Assembly: GCF_026011715.1 (NCBI RefSeq)
Contig: NZ_BRVM01000029.1
Location: 1-32,615, forward strand
DNA: 32,615 bases
Source of the DNA: Cytobacillus sp. NCCP-133
Lineage (GTDB): Bacteria > Bacillota > Bacilli > Bacillales > Cytobacillaceae
Direction of reading: 5' to 3'
Position 1 is the first letter of the stretch. Each line of letters begins with the position of its first letter. The notes under the pieces were generated by a model. It saw nothing but the letters and a program-made list of their open reading frames with translations. It was not told where the DNA came from and ran no database searches. This document shows, in pieces, positions 23,129 to 31,453 of this stretch. Position numbers and translations under genes: made by a program.

Positions 23129-23325
23129 CAAGAAGAGGAATATAGCCGGGTTGAACAACCACAAACAAAAAGAAGGAGCTTATCGTAGCTATTCGGGATT
23201 ATATTCATTTTTATAATCATGAACGCTGCCATTTAAAATGAAATAAGCTGGCACCTGCAGAAAATAGGCACCAGCTTGAAGCTTACTATTCTCTTAACTC
23301 TGTCTGCCTTTTGGAGGATTCCTTT
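23129..23325 (+). pseudogene. IS3-family transposase (OrfB) 3' remnant
   Basis: The plus strand reads EEEYSRVEQPQTK, then after a 1-nt frameshift near 23168 KKELIVAIRDYIHFYNHERC and HLK, an in-frame TGA (23239-23241) where the family has Trp, then NKLAPAENRHQLEAYY and the start of a typical IS3 right end (CTGTCTGCCTTTTGGAGG). This is the C-terminal end of the DDE integrase OrfB. Everything upstream is gone. A hairpin at about 23246-23281 falls inside this coding remnant. Confidence 0.8.
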
Positions 23326-23383
23326 TGCATTGAACCCTCTTAAACACGTTTAAACTTCATTAAATAACAACTAGAAGAAAATA

Positions 23384-23410
23384 AGGGACATGGGAATGAT
23401 CCATGTCCCT
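23384..23410 (-). terminator. Terminator of the secreted nuclease gene
   Basis: AGGGACATGG-GAATGAT-CCATGTCCCT: a perfect 10-bp stem. On the minus strand it is followed by TATTTTCTTC. It begins a few nt after the nuclease stop. Confidence 0.85.
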
Positions 23411-23416
23411 AAGCTG

Positions 23417-26197
23417 CTATGCTGCTTCCTCTCCCTCATAAGGAGACTTTATTTCCTCGCCATCCGAATCTTTGAAAATAATCTGGGATGGATCCGCTTT
23501 TTTCCCAAGTGTCCACTTCTGTACATTTTCAGCGCCGCGGATTTCTGCGACTTTGTCACTTTCGATCATGACTTCTTTCATCTCTGATCCTGTAAGGTCA
23601 ACGATTGCGCCTTTGTTGGCTGAGCTGATGACCACTCTCGTGTTTTTAAGGCCTTCGCCTTTGACAGCCGCTGATTTTTTCAGCCATAGCCCTTGTGAGA
23701 GGCTAGAAGTTTCATCCATCACAACGAGTGCATTATGTGGCCCAACCACGAATTTCTTGGCATGATGGTTTACGAGTTTGAAAACATGGTCATATTTCGG
23801 CTCTTTCGGTGCAGCTGCCGGCTTTAAGCTTGTTTGAATCATCACAGGGTCATGGTCACTTGCCCGGCCATGCGCTTCCATGAAGCCTGAGTTGATATGA
23901 AGAATATCGACTTCTGTGTTCTTGGCCAGATTGTTGGATACTAAAATATGATCCAGCACCTGTGCATTTCCCTGGTAGTTATACGTATAGCGTTCATCCG
24001 GCTGTACTTTTTCGATCATGTTGGTTAATTCCTCACCCTTTAAGGCTTCTAAAGGATTGGAGAATTCAAAGTCATTAAAGTCACCAACAAGAACGAGATT
24101 GGCATCAGGGTCTTCTGCCTTGACTTCTTTGACAAAACCGTTAATAACGTTAGTGATTTTCATGCGCTGAATTTCGCTGGTTAAGACAGGAGGCTGAACT
24201 TTGCCGAATAACGGAAGATCTCCGCCTTTCGAGTTAAAATGGTTCGCAACGACAATGACGCTTTCGCCCTGGAATTCGAATTGTGCCGCCAAGGCTTTGC
24301 GGCTATCTTCAAATGCTGCATTTGTCGGATCAATGCGTCCTGGGTTTAGCGTCAGTTTGCCGTTTTCAAAATCAACAGCATCAGTCGCAGAGCCTTTTTC
24401 GCCTTCCGATAAGGTTACCCGTTCAGTGTTATACAGGAAGCCGACACGAATGTTTCCTCCAGGCTGTCCGCCATCCTGTTTATCTTCTGGAGCGATATCC
24501 GTGTAAGTGTAGGCTGGACCGCCAAGTTCTTTTATTTTTTCAATCAGCAAGGCTGCACTCCGGTCCGCTTCTGTTGTGCCGCTATCCGTTGGCCCGTCAT
24601 TATCCTGGACCTCTGTCAGGCCAATGATATCCGGCTGCTTCATATGATCAACGATTGCTTCTGCTAATCTGGTCACCTTTTCCGCATCCGTTTTTGTTGA
24701 GAAATTTTCAACATTATAAGAAGCAATGGTCAATTGATCTTCTTCAGGTATCATGCTGGTTTCTTCTCTAACCGCCGGACCTTCCACAAATTCCGGCAAT
24801 GAATCTGCATCACTTACTACTTTATAGTTGCTGAAGCCATAGCTGACAACACCCTGGATGCTGCCCTGAAAGCTGTCGCCCATTTTAGCAACAAAGCCGT
24901 TATCGTTAATATCCAAAGTAATTCTCTCAGGATTAAAATCATGTTCTGAGATGCGCAGTCCGCCTGCCGCTGTGTTGGTTTCCACATCTCCCGGAACCAC
25001 TACAAGCTCGCCGTATTTTTGCGGCGCAACCACTTTAGGATTGTCCACTTGAACAAACATACCTTCCAGGCTTTCATAAAAATCGATTCCATCCTGCTCC
25101 GGATCAAATTCTTCAAAGCGATCATTATCGATCACTTTAGCAGGAAGGTTTTCCTGGTTAAGCATGACTGGTGCTGGCAGTTCCTGGCCTGAAGTCAGTT
25201 TATTGATTGCTGAAGCATTAATTTCAGTAACAGGCAAATCCGTTTCCAGCTTTTCAGCATACCCGTCAAGCACCCATTCTTTAATTTGTCCAGTAACGGA
25301 AACCACATCGCCCGCTTGTGCACCGTGGTTTTTTTTATAAACGAGAATTCCTTCTGAAGTAGCAGGGTCTTGGTCAGGCTGCAGGTCCTGCATGTAGAAG
25401 TTGTTTGCATCTGCCGCTTTTGTGACGATGCCTTCTACATCGGCAGCATATTGATTGGCATAGTCTGAATAATGCCCTGCCCCTTGAATATCATGAATGC
25501 GAAGTCCGCCTAATGCAGGCGTATAAGTAAACTCAGATACTCTGCTGTCTGTTAAGCCTTCTTTGACAGCATAGGCTTTAATCGTTGTTTTTTCATTAAT
25601 GACAATCGGATCCGTGTAGGAATCACTTTGAGCAGCTGGCTCTGATCCATCTACCGTGTAATAAATGACTGCTCCTTCTGTGTCTGTGGATAAATTAACA
25701 CCTGTTCCCTGCTTAACGGGACCCGCTTCAGGGGAAGCAGTGACAGCTGAGACCTGTGTTGGATCTGTTTCTTCCACCCAAGAATAAGACGAAGAGTTCT
25801 TTAGACCTGGAACTGAATAATAGGTTTCCAGTGTACCGGTAATTTGAACTTTCGCACCCAGGTTATCCGGGTTGTCCACCAGGTTTAATCCTGCTCTCAC
25901 ATTTCCGCTTGGCAGCTGTACCGGCAGGATTTTACTAGGATCTGTTTCATCGGGTGAGTCTGCAATGGCAATATTGGTTGCAACTGTAAACGGACCGCTA
26001 TGGCTATAGCTTGAAGTGCTTTTCGTCACTCCAACCATATAACCTTCGACCGTGGCAACCCCCTTATTAGTCGCAATGGCCTCTGATACCGATTTCACTT
26101 CTTCTGCACTCGCCGTGGCAAAAGGACTGAAAAGACTGAAAATCAAAGCAATGACACTGATAAAGCGAACGAACTCTATGCGCGTCTCTCTATTCAT
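23417..26197 (-). CDS. Large secreted nuclease (endonuclease/exonuclease/phosphatase)
   Basis: A 926-aa exported protein. Signal peptide 1-31 (cleavage after ASA). Residues about 33-150 resemble a DUF6359/OB-fold region; about 150-227 is a chitobiase-type C-terminal domain (YYTVDGSEP, TTIKAYAVKEGL). About 228-470 is a nuclease-associated OB-like region (YAADVEGIVT, GDVVSVTGQI), and about 485-790 the EEP domain. The EEP domain shows ASYNVENFS, GLTEVQDN (metal Glu), VVANHFNSKGGD, LVGDFNDFE and SDHDPVM (catalytic His/Asp). The C-terminal 130 residues have no LPXTG anchor. It probably degrades extracellular nucleic acid for phosphate or nucleosides, like ExeM/YhcR-type enzymes. AGGAGAGG precedes the ATG. 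Confidence 0.88.
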   Translation of the reverse strand: MNRETRIEFVRFISVIALIFSLFSPFATASAEEVKSVSEAIATNKGVATVEGYMVGVTKSTSSYSHSGPFTVATNIAIADSPDETDPSKILPVQLPSGNVRAGLNLVDNPDNLGAKVQITGTLETYYSVPGLKNSSSYSWVEETDPTQVSAVTASPEAGPVKQGTGVNLSTDTEGAVIYYTVDGSEPAAQSDSYTDPIVINEKTTIKAYAVKEGLTDSRVSEFTYTPALGGLRIHDIQGAGHYSDYANQYAADVEGIVTKAADANNFYMQDLQPDQDPATSEGILVYKKNHGAQAGDVVSVTGQIKEWVLDGYAEKLETDLPVTEINASAINKLTSGQELPAPVMLNQENLPAKVIDNDRFEEFDPEQDGIDFYESLEGMFVQVDNPKVVAPQKYGELVVVPGDVETNTAAGGLRISEHDFNPERITLDINDNGFVAKMGDSFQGSIQGVVSYGFSNYKVVSDADSLPEFVEGPAVREETSMIPEEDQLTIASYNVENFSTKTDAEKVTRLAEAIVDHMKQPDIIGLTEVQDNDGPTDSGTTEADRSAALLIEKIKELGGPAYTYTDIAPEDKQDGGQPGGNIRVGFLYNTERVTLSEGEKGSATDAVDFENGKLTLNPGRIDPTNAAFEDSRKALAAQFEFQGESVIVVANHFNSKGGDLPLFGKVQPPVLTSEIQRMKITNVINGFVKEVKAEDPDANLVLVGDFNDFEFSNPLEALKGEELTNMIEKVQPDERYTYNYQGNAQVLDHILVSNNLAKNTEVDILHINSGFMEAHGRASDHDPVMIQTSLKPAAAPKEPKYDHVFKLVNHHAKKFVVGPHNALVVMDETSSLSQGLWLKKSAAVKGEGLKNTRVVISSANKGAIVDLTGSEMKEVMIESDKVAEIRGAENVQKWTLGKKADPSQIIFKDSDGEEIKSPYEGEEAA

Positions 26198-26220
26198 CTA
26201 ACCCTCTCCTATTTCCTTAT

Positions 26221-26234
26221 TTTAAACGTTTGCA
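26221..26234. promoter_or_regulatory. Weak cre-like site upstream of the nuclease gene
   Basis: Minus-strand TGCAAACGTTTAAA, 12 of 14 positions of the cre consensus, about 25-37 nt upstream of the nuclease ATG. Confidence 0.3.
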
Positions 26235-26480
26235 AAAGACTACCATTCTAGTTAATCACTCTTCTATTTTGTGTACAATCTGATATTTGTAAAAATTGTG
26301 TTAATAGCGAAAAATAAGAAAATATTCATATGGCCAACCTGGGTTTATCAGCCTATACAACTTAAACAACAATGCTTTTTAACTAAAATCGAATATAATC
26401 CAAGCAGGTGAATGAGCCTTTTTATCATAGATAGTCAGATCGTGCCCCCATTTGCGGCTTTTAATGAAGAGTGAAGAACT

Positions 26481-26606
26481 CTATTTGCAAGTTTGGGTTG
26501 TCTATTTGCAGGTTCACGCCGCCTATTTGCAAGTTCACCCCTTCTATTTGCAAAATCCCCTGTTCTATTTGCAAATTTACGCATCCTATTTGCATCGTTC
26601 ACAATC
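26481..26606. repeat. Tandem array of six 21-bp repeats
   Basis: CTATTTGC begins at 26481, 26502, 26523, 26544, 26565 and 26586, a strict 21-bp period. The first 8-9 bases of each unit are conserved and the remaining 12 vary. Because 21 is divisible by three, both strands stay open: minus reads ANR(R)xxx heptads, plus YLQVxxx heptads. No ribosome site supports either frame, and a terminator (26635-26662) isolates it from the upstream minus-strand gene. It fills the otherwise empty gap between the nuclease and LysM-3D genes. Confidence 0.9.
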
Positions 26607-26634
26607 AAATCAGCCATTTTCCATTAAACTAAAA

Positions 26635-26662
26635 AGAGAATCTCCAGCCAGGGAGATTCTCT
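26635..26662 (-). terminator. Terminator of the LysM-3D gene
   Basis: AGAGAATCTCC / GGAGATTCTCT: 11-bp perfect stem with a 6-nt loop, then TTTTTAG on the minus strand, 8 nt after the gene. Confidence 0.9.
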
Positions 26663-26669
26663 CAGTCTA

Positions 26670-27236
26670 TTATTTATATACTTTAATCGTTACGGTTTTG
26701 CTGCCCCATTGCAGAGCACGCTTTTTGTTTGGAATGAATACATCAATTTTATTTCCTCTTACGGCAGAGCCCTTGTCACCTGCGATCGCTTCACCGTAGC
26801 CAGGTACATATACTTTTGATCCCAGCGGAATAACGTTTGGATCGACTGAAATCACCTTTGCGTTCGGGTTTTTCTTCAGGTTGATTCCTGTATAGGTAAT
26901 GCCGCTGCAGCCTTTGCAGCTGGCTGTGTAGGCAGTCGCTCTTACTGTAATTTCTTTATAAGCATTAGCTGATTCAGCTTTTACGGCTGTCTGTTTAGGT
27001 GCTGAAGTTTTTTGGGAAGAAGCCGCAACTTTAAGCACTTGATTTGGCTTGATTGTATTTGATTTTAATTTATTCCAGGATTTAATTTGATTAACGGTCA
27101 CATTATTTTTTTTGGAGATGGCCCAAAGCGTATCTCCTTTTTTCACTGTATACGTATTTCCAGCGGCAGAAGTGACATTGGAAAATCCAAACGATAGAAA
27201 AGCAGCTGTTACTAAATAGATTACTAGTTTCTTCAT
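26670..27236 (-). CDS. Secreted LysM-3D cell-wall protein (YocH-like)
   Basis: A 188-aa exported protein: signal peptide to about residue 24 (TSA-AGN), one LysM domain (28-71, YTVKKGDTLWAISKKNNVTV), a Ser/Lys/Ala linker, then a 3D domain (about 98-188). The 3D domain has TAYTA, SVDPNVIPLGSKVYVPGYGE, AGDKGSAVRGNKIDVF and ALQWG; the three conserved Asp residues (VDP, GDKG, IDVF) form a double-psi barrel active site like that of MltA transglycosylases. LysM holds it on peptidoglycan and the 3D domain likely cuts or remodels it. AAAGGAG sits 7 nt before the ATG. A WalR-like TGTTAT...TGTTAA pair upstream has a 7-nt, not 5-nt, spacer. Confidence 0.88.
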   Translation of the reverse strand: MKKLVIYLVTAAFLSFGFSNVTSAAGNTYTVKKGDTLWAISKKNNVTVNQIKSWNKLKSNTIKPNQVLKVAASSQKTSAPKQTAVKAESANAYKEITVRATAYTASCKGCSGITYTGINLKKNPNAKVISVDPNVIPLGSKVYVPGYGEAIAGDKGSAVRGNKIDVFIPNKKRALQWGSKTVTIKVYK

Positions 27237-27397
27237 GTTATCTCCTTTATGTCCCTTGATAGGAACATCTTAACACCCTAAGATAACAAGTAGATTTCAG
27301 TAAAACTCTTTTTTGGTTACAGTTTTTCTTCATTTTAATCTAAATGTAATATAAATGACCAAAATGGATAGACAATAACCCTTTCTGCAAGAAAGTC

Positions 27398-28585
27398 TTA
27401 TCGATTCGAAAGCCGATCGAGGATCACAGCCATTTCGCCGCGCTTGAGCGGGCTGTCTGGACGATAGCTGCCGGCAGAGTCGCCATTAATCAGGCCCTGA
27501 GCCTGGATGTTTTGAATAGCATCATATGCCCAGAAGCCAGGCTTTACATCTGTGAAGTTCTTTTCCGCTGCTTCCGTCTGAGCTGGATAGATCTTGTTTA
27601 GAATAGCAGCTAGCTGGGCTCTGGTAATTTTCCCATTTGGCTTGAAGGTGCCGTCTGGGTAACCGCTCATATAGCCGGCATTTGAGAGGCGCAGAATACT
27701 TTTATACCCAAAGTGCTTTGAGATATCCGTATAAGATAAATCCATCTTTGCCTGCTTTTGCTCCGGATCGAGGATACGATCCAGAATAACAGCTGCCTGC
27801 CCGCGTGTTAATGAATTCTCAGGCCCGAAGAAGTAATCATTATAGCCAGTCATGATTCCTCGCTGACGGGCCTTTTCAACATATGGCTTCGTCCAGTGGT
27901 TTCTTGTATCAAAATAGAATTTGTACTTTTCCGGCACATAGCTGATCGCTTGGCGGCCCATCTGCACCCAGCCCGATTCAAAGTTAGCCCGGTCCACACG
28001 TCTGTTTTTAGAAGAATACAGCGGATCATTGACATACACGTATTTTGAATCATAACCTGTCACAACTGCTGAATGCATTCTGTATGTAATCTTTATTTTC
28101 CCGCTTGTTGTATTCCAGGTCTGAAACTCGCTCTCAGGAAGTCTTTTGAAGCGGGAATTATGAATAACCCAAACAGGGGCTCCCAGATCGATCATTTTAT
28201 ACACTTCACTCATCTTGCTGCCTGTTAAATCCACTATTCGATTAGGCAAATAGGTTTCAGCCAGATCAGCAATTGGACCATGATAAACACCCAATCCTGG
28301 TGAGCTGAATGTGTACATATTCCCCACAAAACCATCATAAGGATTGCCTTTATAGCCGTTCTTCAAATAAGGCACCTTTGTTACTTCCTTGGCCAGTGTC
28401 ATTTTCCCGACATTCACATCAGCATCCTGGAGCAGCATGGCCAAGCTCGTTACCTCACAGCCTCTGGGCAATTCAGGAAATTGCTTCATAAATGGGACAT
28501 TAAGAGGGGCAGCTGCACTTTTGGATGCCGGCATCAGCCCTAAAACAATGATGATGGCCATTACAGCAGATATTAATTTCTTCAA
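27398..28585 (-). CDS. Secreted C39-like peptidase with three SLH domains
   Basis: A 395-aa exported protein. Signal peptide 1-25 (SAAA). Residues about 27-222 are a C39_2/papain-like domain: Cys43 (PRGCEVTSLAMLL), His171 (RMHSAVVTGYD) and Asp187 (VYVNDPL) in the expected order. Three S-layer-homology repeats follow (about 228-275, 290-335, 346-395; NHWTKPYVEKARQRGIMTGY, GYMSGYPDGTFKPNGKITRA, AQGLINGDSAGSYRPDSPLK) and attach it to pyruvylated wall polymers. The start is TTG with AGGAG 10 nt upstream. It is a neighbour of the LysM-3D wall protein but has a separate transcript. The natural substrate is unknown. Confidence 0.85.
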   Translation of the reverse strand: MKKLISAVMAIIIVLGLMPASKSAAAPLNVPFMKQFPELPRGCEVTSLAMLLQDADVNVGKMTLAKEVTKVPYLKNGYKGNPYDGFVGNMYTFSSPGLGVYHGPIADLAETYLPNRIVDLTGSKMSEVYKMIDLGAPVWVIHNSRFKRLPESEFQTWNTTSGKIKITYRMHSAVVTGYDSKYVYVNDPLYSSKNRRVDRANFESGWVQMGRQAISYVPEKYKFYFDTRNHWTKPYVEKARQRGIMTGYNDYFFGPENSLTRGQAAVILDRILDPEQKQAKMDLSYTDISKHFGYKSILRLSNAGYMSGYPDGTFKPNGKITRAQLAAILNKIYPAQTEAAEKNFTDVKPGFWAYDAIQNIQAQGLINGDSAGSYRPDSPLKRGEMAVILDRLSNR

Positions 28586-28730
28586 TATTCCGAATCTCCT
28601 TTTCTATTTTTCATAATGATAGAATCCTTTTCTAAAACACCATAAAAAAATATAGCATAATATGCTGAAAGATTGGTTTATTCGCTGAAATTCACTGAAT
28701 ATGGCCTAGAGGGAGAAAAGAAAATCGGAA

Positions 28731-28739
28731 CCTGACCCC
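28731..28739 (-). repeat. Partial GGGGTCAGG motif, reverse orientation
   Basis: CCTGACCCC on the plus strand. It shares nine bases with the 12-mer at 16649, 20764 and 30852. It lies in the 299-bp gap between the C39-SLH gene and the chemoreceptor, otherwise holding only the palindrome at 28798-28813. Confidence 0.4.
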
Positions 28740-28797
28740 CGGTACTTTAACGCGCCACTAAGGAAAACACCGGAACCACAATCATTCCCCATTTTTC

Positions 28798-28813
28798 AAT
28801 CAAACGTTTGATT
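28798..28813. promoter_or_regulatory. Second copy of the AATCAAACGTTTGATT palindrome
   Basis: Identical to 6773-6788, and here the perfect symmetry extends to 22 bp (28795-28816). A TATAAT hexamer lies 11 bp to the right (28825-28830) without a good -35, so it may mark a plus-strand promoter with no gene left. Confidence 0.55.
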
Positions 28814-28884
28814 GAAATCTATCATATAATACTTTACGCATAAAGGAAGTCTATTAATATCAGACTGGGGGACTGGCATCCAGC

Positions 28885-30648
28885 TTATACTCTAAACACC
28901 TTCACCAGATCATTAAGCCCTTCAGCAAGTTCAGACAGCCGCTTGGAGCTTCCTGCCACTTCTTCCATGGAGCTGTTTGTTTGCTGGATGGATGCGGCAA
29001 TCTGCTCAATGCCTGCAGCAGATTCCTCTGAAATGGCTGCAATGTCTTCGATTGATTGGCTGACCTTCGTGCTGTTTTCGGTAATTTGCGAAAGCTGCTG
29101 TGTAACTGCCTGCAGACGGCTGACCATATCGGTAACAGCTCCATTAATATGATGGAAGGTGCTTTCTGTCACTCTCATTTGTTCTGTTCCTTTTTCGACC
29201 TCCTGGTATCCGTTTTGGAGGGATGTGACAACCTCATTGGATTCATCTTTTATCCCGGTGACGATTGATGTTATATCTGAGACAGAATGAGAGACTTGCT
29301 CAGCCAGTTTGCGCACTTCTTCCGCTACTACTGAAAATCCTTTGCCGTGTTCTCCGGCCCTGGCAGCCTCGATCGCAGCATTTAACGCTAAAAGGTTTGT
29401 TTGATCTGCAATTTCCTTAATAACGGAAATGAGCTTTGCGATTTCCTGTGACTGTTTGTCAAGCCCCTGGACTTTTTCAACCGCTCTCTTAACAATTTGA
29501 TCAATCGCATTCATTTGCTGAATGGAGGTCGTCATTGCCTCGTTTCCTTCTGCTGTTAAATGCAAGACTTCTTCTGACAGCTTCGAAACCTGTCCGCTGT
29601 TTTCATTGGCCTTCTTTATATACTCAACAAATTCATTCATGGCCTCAGATAAATCTGAAGCTGAACTCGCCTGCGTTTCAGAGCCCGATGACAATTCCTG
29701 CATGGTAGAAGCTACCTGGCTCGTTCCCTCTGTCACCTCATTTGAAGATTGATTCAGGTCTTCGCTATGGCTGCTTACTTCATCGGATGCTTTTACTACA
29801 TCTTGAATGACCTTTCTCAGATTAGCTGCCATGCCATTAACACCAGTGCTTAATTGGCCGATTTCATCCTTTGTTGGAATCGTCAGGTCTTCAGCTGAGA
29901 GATCATTATTAGCGATTCTTTTGACATGTGCTGAAATCGCTTCAATATGCTTCGACACCCGATGACTGAATAGATAAGCGATAAGACCAGCCGCCAGCAA
30001 TAAAATGCCAATAATAATGAGCTGGTTCCGAACAGTATTTATCATTTCCTGCTTATAATATTGCTCTGTTTCAGCTACGATAGAATCAATCTCATCTAAA
30101 TAGTTCCCGGTACTGACGACATAGTCCCAGGGCTCAAACAGCTTGGAGTAAACACGCTTTTTAACCAATTCCTCCGCTCCCGGCTTTTCCCACATATACT
30201 CCGAAAATCCATCTTTTTCAGCTGCTGCAAGTATATTTTTGATTAAATAAGTACCATCAGGATCCTGGATTTCGAGCCGGTTTGACCCTTCTGCATCTGG
30301 TGTAATTGGATGCGCAATTAGCTGACCTTTCGTATCATCAATCCAAAAATAGCCGGATTTCCCATACCTGAGCTCTTTGATCAGCTCTCCGCCAAGTGAT
30401 TTCGCTTCAGCTTCTGATAATTCACCTGACTGAAACTTTCCATAAGCATAATGCAAAAGCGAATAAGCAGATTCCACCTGATTTCTTACACTGGTATCAT
30501 AATCCTTAATCAAATTTTCTTTGAAATTCTTTAACTGAATGCTGTTGCTATTAATGGCAGCCATAATATTATACGCGCTGACCGTACCTGCCAGTATCAC
30601 AAAAATCGTTAAAAATACCAGCAATAGCTTGTGTTTAAATTTCTTCAT
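28885..30648 (-). CDS. Methyl-accepting chemotaxis protein with single Cache sensor
   Basis: A 587-aa transmembrane chemoreceptor. TM1 about 8-28; an extracytoplasmic sCache domain about 40-200 ([58 protein letters not shown]), which binds small ligands, often organic acids. Then TM2 ([19 protein letters not shown]), HAMP (about 235-285) and the MA signalling domain with the tip [20 protein letters not shown] and [20 protein letters not shown]. No CheR-docking pentapeptide at the C-terminus (ends VKVFRV). Start chosen at the ATG preceded by AAAAGGGG; a GTG ten codons earlier is possible. Ligand unknown. Confidence 0.9.
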   Translation of the reverse strand: MKKFKHKLLLVFLTIFVILAGTVSAYNIMAAINSNSIQLKNFKENLIKDYDTSVRNQVESAYSLLHYAYGKFQSGELSEAEAKSLGGELIKELRYGKSGYFWIDDTKGQLIAHPITPDAEGSNRLEIQDPDGTYLIKNILAAAEKDGFSEYMWEKPGAEELVKKRVYSKLFEPWDYVVSTGNYLDEIDSIVAETEQYYKQEMINTVRNQLIIIGILLLAAGLIAYLFSHRVSKHIEAISAHVKRIANNDLSAEDLTIPTKDEIGQLSTGVNGMAANLRKVIQDVVKASDEVSSHSEDLNQSSNEVTEGTSQVASTMQELSSGSETQASSASDLSEAMNEFVEYIKKANENSGQVSKLSEEVLHLTAEGNEAMTTSIQQMNAIDQIVKRAVEKVQGLDKQSQEIAKLISVIKEIADQTNLLALNAAIEAARAGEHGKGFSVVAEEVRKLAEQVSHSVSDITSIVTGIKDESNEVVTSLQNGYQEVEKGTEQMRVTESTFHHINGAVTDMVSRLQAVTQQLSQITENSTKVSQSIEDIAAISEESAAGIEQIAASIQQTNSSMEEVAGSSKRLSELAEGLNDLVKVFRV

Positions 30649-30721
30649 CTTCTGACCCCTTTTTTTCTTTTTTGACACGAAGGAAAGCTTCCCTTACTAT
30701 ATCGTCTCATTCCTGCTTTAC

Positions 30722-30835
30722 ATGAATAAAATCTTAAAAATAGATTGTATTAGTGAAGGTAAAACACAGAAACGGTTCTTACAGGAGTCAATCGAAAGAT
30801 TCGGATTATCAAAAACACTTTTATCTCACACTTGA
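30722..30835 (+). other. Small coding-like frame, 37 codons
   Basis: ATG frame MNKILKIDCISEGKTQKRFL, then QESIERFGLSKTLLSHT and TGA. Composition resembles a real protein segment, but there is no ribosome site and I do not recognise it. Possibly a leftover fragment in the 330-bp gap between the chemoreceptor and the XRE gene. Confidence 0.2.
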
Positions 30836-30851
30836 ACACATCACCTCATTT

Positions 30852-30863
30852 GGGGTCAGGCAC
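30852..30863 (+). repeat. GGGGTCAGGCAC dispersed motif with a local duplication
   Basis: Exact copy of the motif at 16649. It is followed by GGCACTAAAATC twice in tandem (30859-30870 and 30871-30882). Confidence 0.65.
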
Positions 30864-30898
30864 TAAAATCGGCACTAAAATCATAAAAATTTCCTAAT

Positions 30899-30916
30899 GG
30901 TACGTAAATGCGTACC
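30899..30916. promoter_or_regulatory. Candidate operator of the XRE regulator
   Basis: GGTACG-TAAATG-CGTACC: a 6-bp perfect inverted repeat with 6-bp spacer, just upstream of the promoter of the helix-turn-helix gene at 30977, consistent with autoregulation. Confidence 0.5.
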
Positions 30917-30927
30917 ACATGGAAAGC

Positions 30928-30954
30928 TTGGATGTGATAGATTTTCTATATAAT
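30928..30954 (+). promoter_or_regulatory. Promoter of the XRE gene
   Basis: TATAAT at 30949-30954 with a weak -35 (TTGGAT, 15-nt spacer, or CTTGGA, 16). Transcription would start near 30961, which rules out the ATG at 30959 and supports the ATG at 30977. Confidence 0.5.
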
Positions 30955-30976
30955 CAATATGAAGGGGTGTGGAGAT

Positions 30977-31198
30977 ATGGGTAGAAAGGTTGTACTAAGT
31001 TTTAAAAAGACAATTGAGAAAAGGGATATTTCCTTAAGAGAGTTAGGCAGAATAGCAGATATTCGGCATGCCGCTTTAATTGAGTTAACCAATAAGAAAA
31101 GGCAGAGTATGAATTTTGGCCACATTGAACGCATAGCGGATTCACTAAATATTGATGATATTCGAGAGATTCTTGAACTTGAGAATAAAGAAGAATAA
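30977..31198 (+). CDS. Small XRE-family helix-turn-helix regulator
   Basis: A 73-aa single-domain Cro/CI-type DNA-binding protein. The helix-turn-helix lies at about 18-60 (ISLRELGRIADIRHAALIEL, then NKKRQSMNFGHIERIADSLN), followed by a short acidic tail. This is the YozG/Cro-like class that usually represses its own or a neighbouring gene. The ATG chosen has GGGGTG and GGAG upstream and lies inside the predicted transcript. A palindrome upstream (30899-30916) is a likely operator. It sits upstream of comK on the same strand with a 255-bp gap; whether it affects comK is unknown. Confidence 0.8.
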   Translation: MGRKVVLSFKKTIEKRDISLRELGRIADIRHAALIELTNKKRQSMNFGHIERIADSLNIDDIREILELENKEE

Positions 31199-31453
31199 AT
31201 GCTTTTTTTATATAAAATTTCCTTAAAATACTTGAAAGCCGTTGATTAAATCCCATTCCCTCTTTTCCGATCATCAATGAATCACACACTCCTCAATCTG
31301 AAAGATTCTTCTTAAACACTTATATCTCCCAAACGAAAACATCTTTGCACAATCCTCATGTGTCCTTGCTATTCTTCTTTGGTTACGATCTCACAGATTT
31401 TTTATGAATTATTGAAATGAATCCTACAAGAAAATCAAGGAGCTGAAGAAAAA

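Noticed and set aside
420..23241. TGA read as Trp (TGA in place of Trp codons in two IS remnants)
   Set aside because: Intact genes here use TGG for Trp and several end in TGA (for example the SEC-C gene); the TGA codons occur in clear pseudogenes.
23246..23281. Hairpin as terminator or riboswitch
   Set aside because: It lies in the coding remnant of an IS3 transposase and has no U-tract; the nuclease gene has its own terminator at 23384-23410.
26481..26606. CRISPR array
   Set aside because: Unit of 21 bp with an 8-9 bp core and 12-bp remainder is far too short for repeats and spacers; no cas genes.
26435..26617. 60-aa ANRR-repeat protein on the minus strand (and YLQV-repeat protein on plus)
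   Set aside because: Both frames follow from a 21-bp tandem repeat; no ribosome sites, and the minus-strand ATG lies just after a strong terminator.
27240..27330. WalR box in front of the LysM-3D gene
   Set aside because: The two TGTWA half-sites are 7 nt apart rather than 5; too weak to call.
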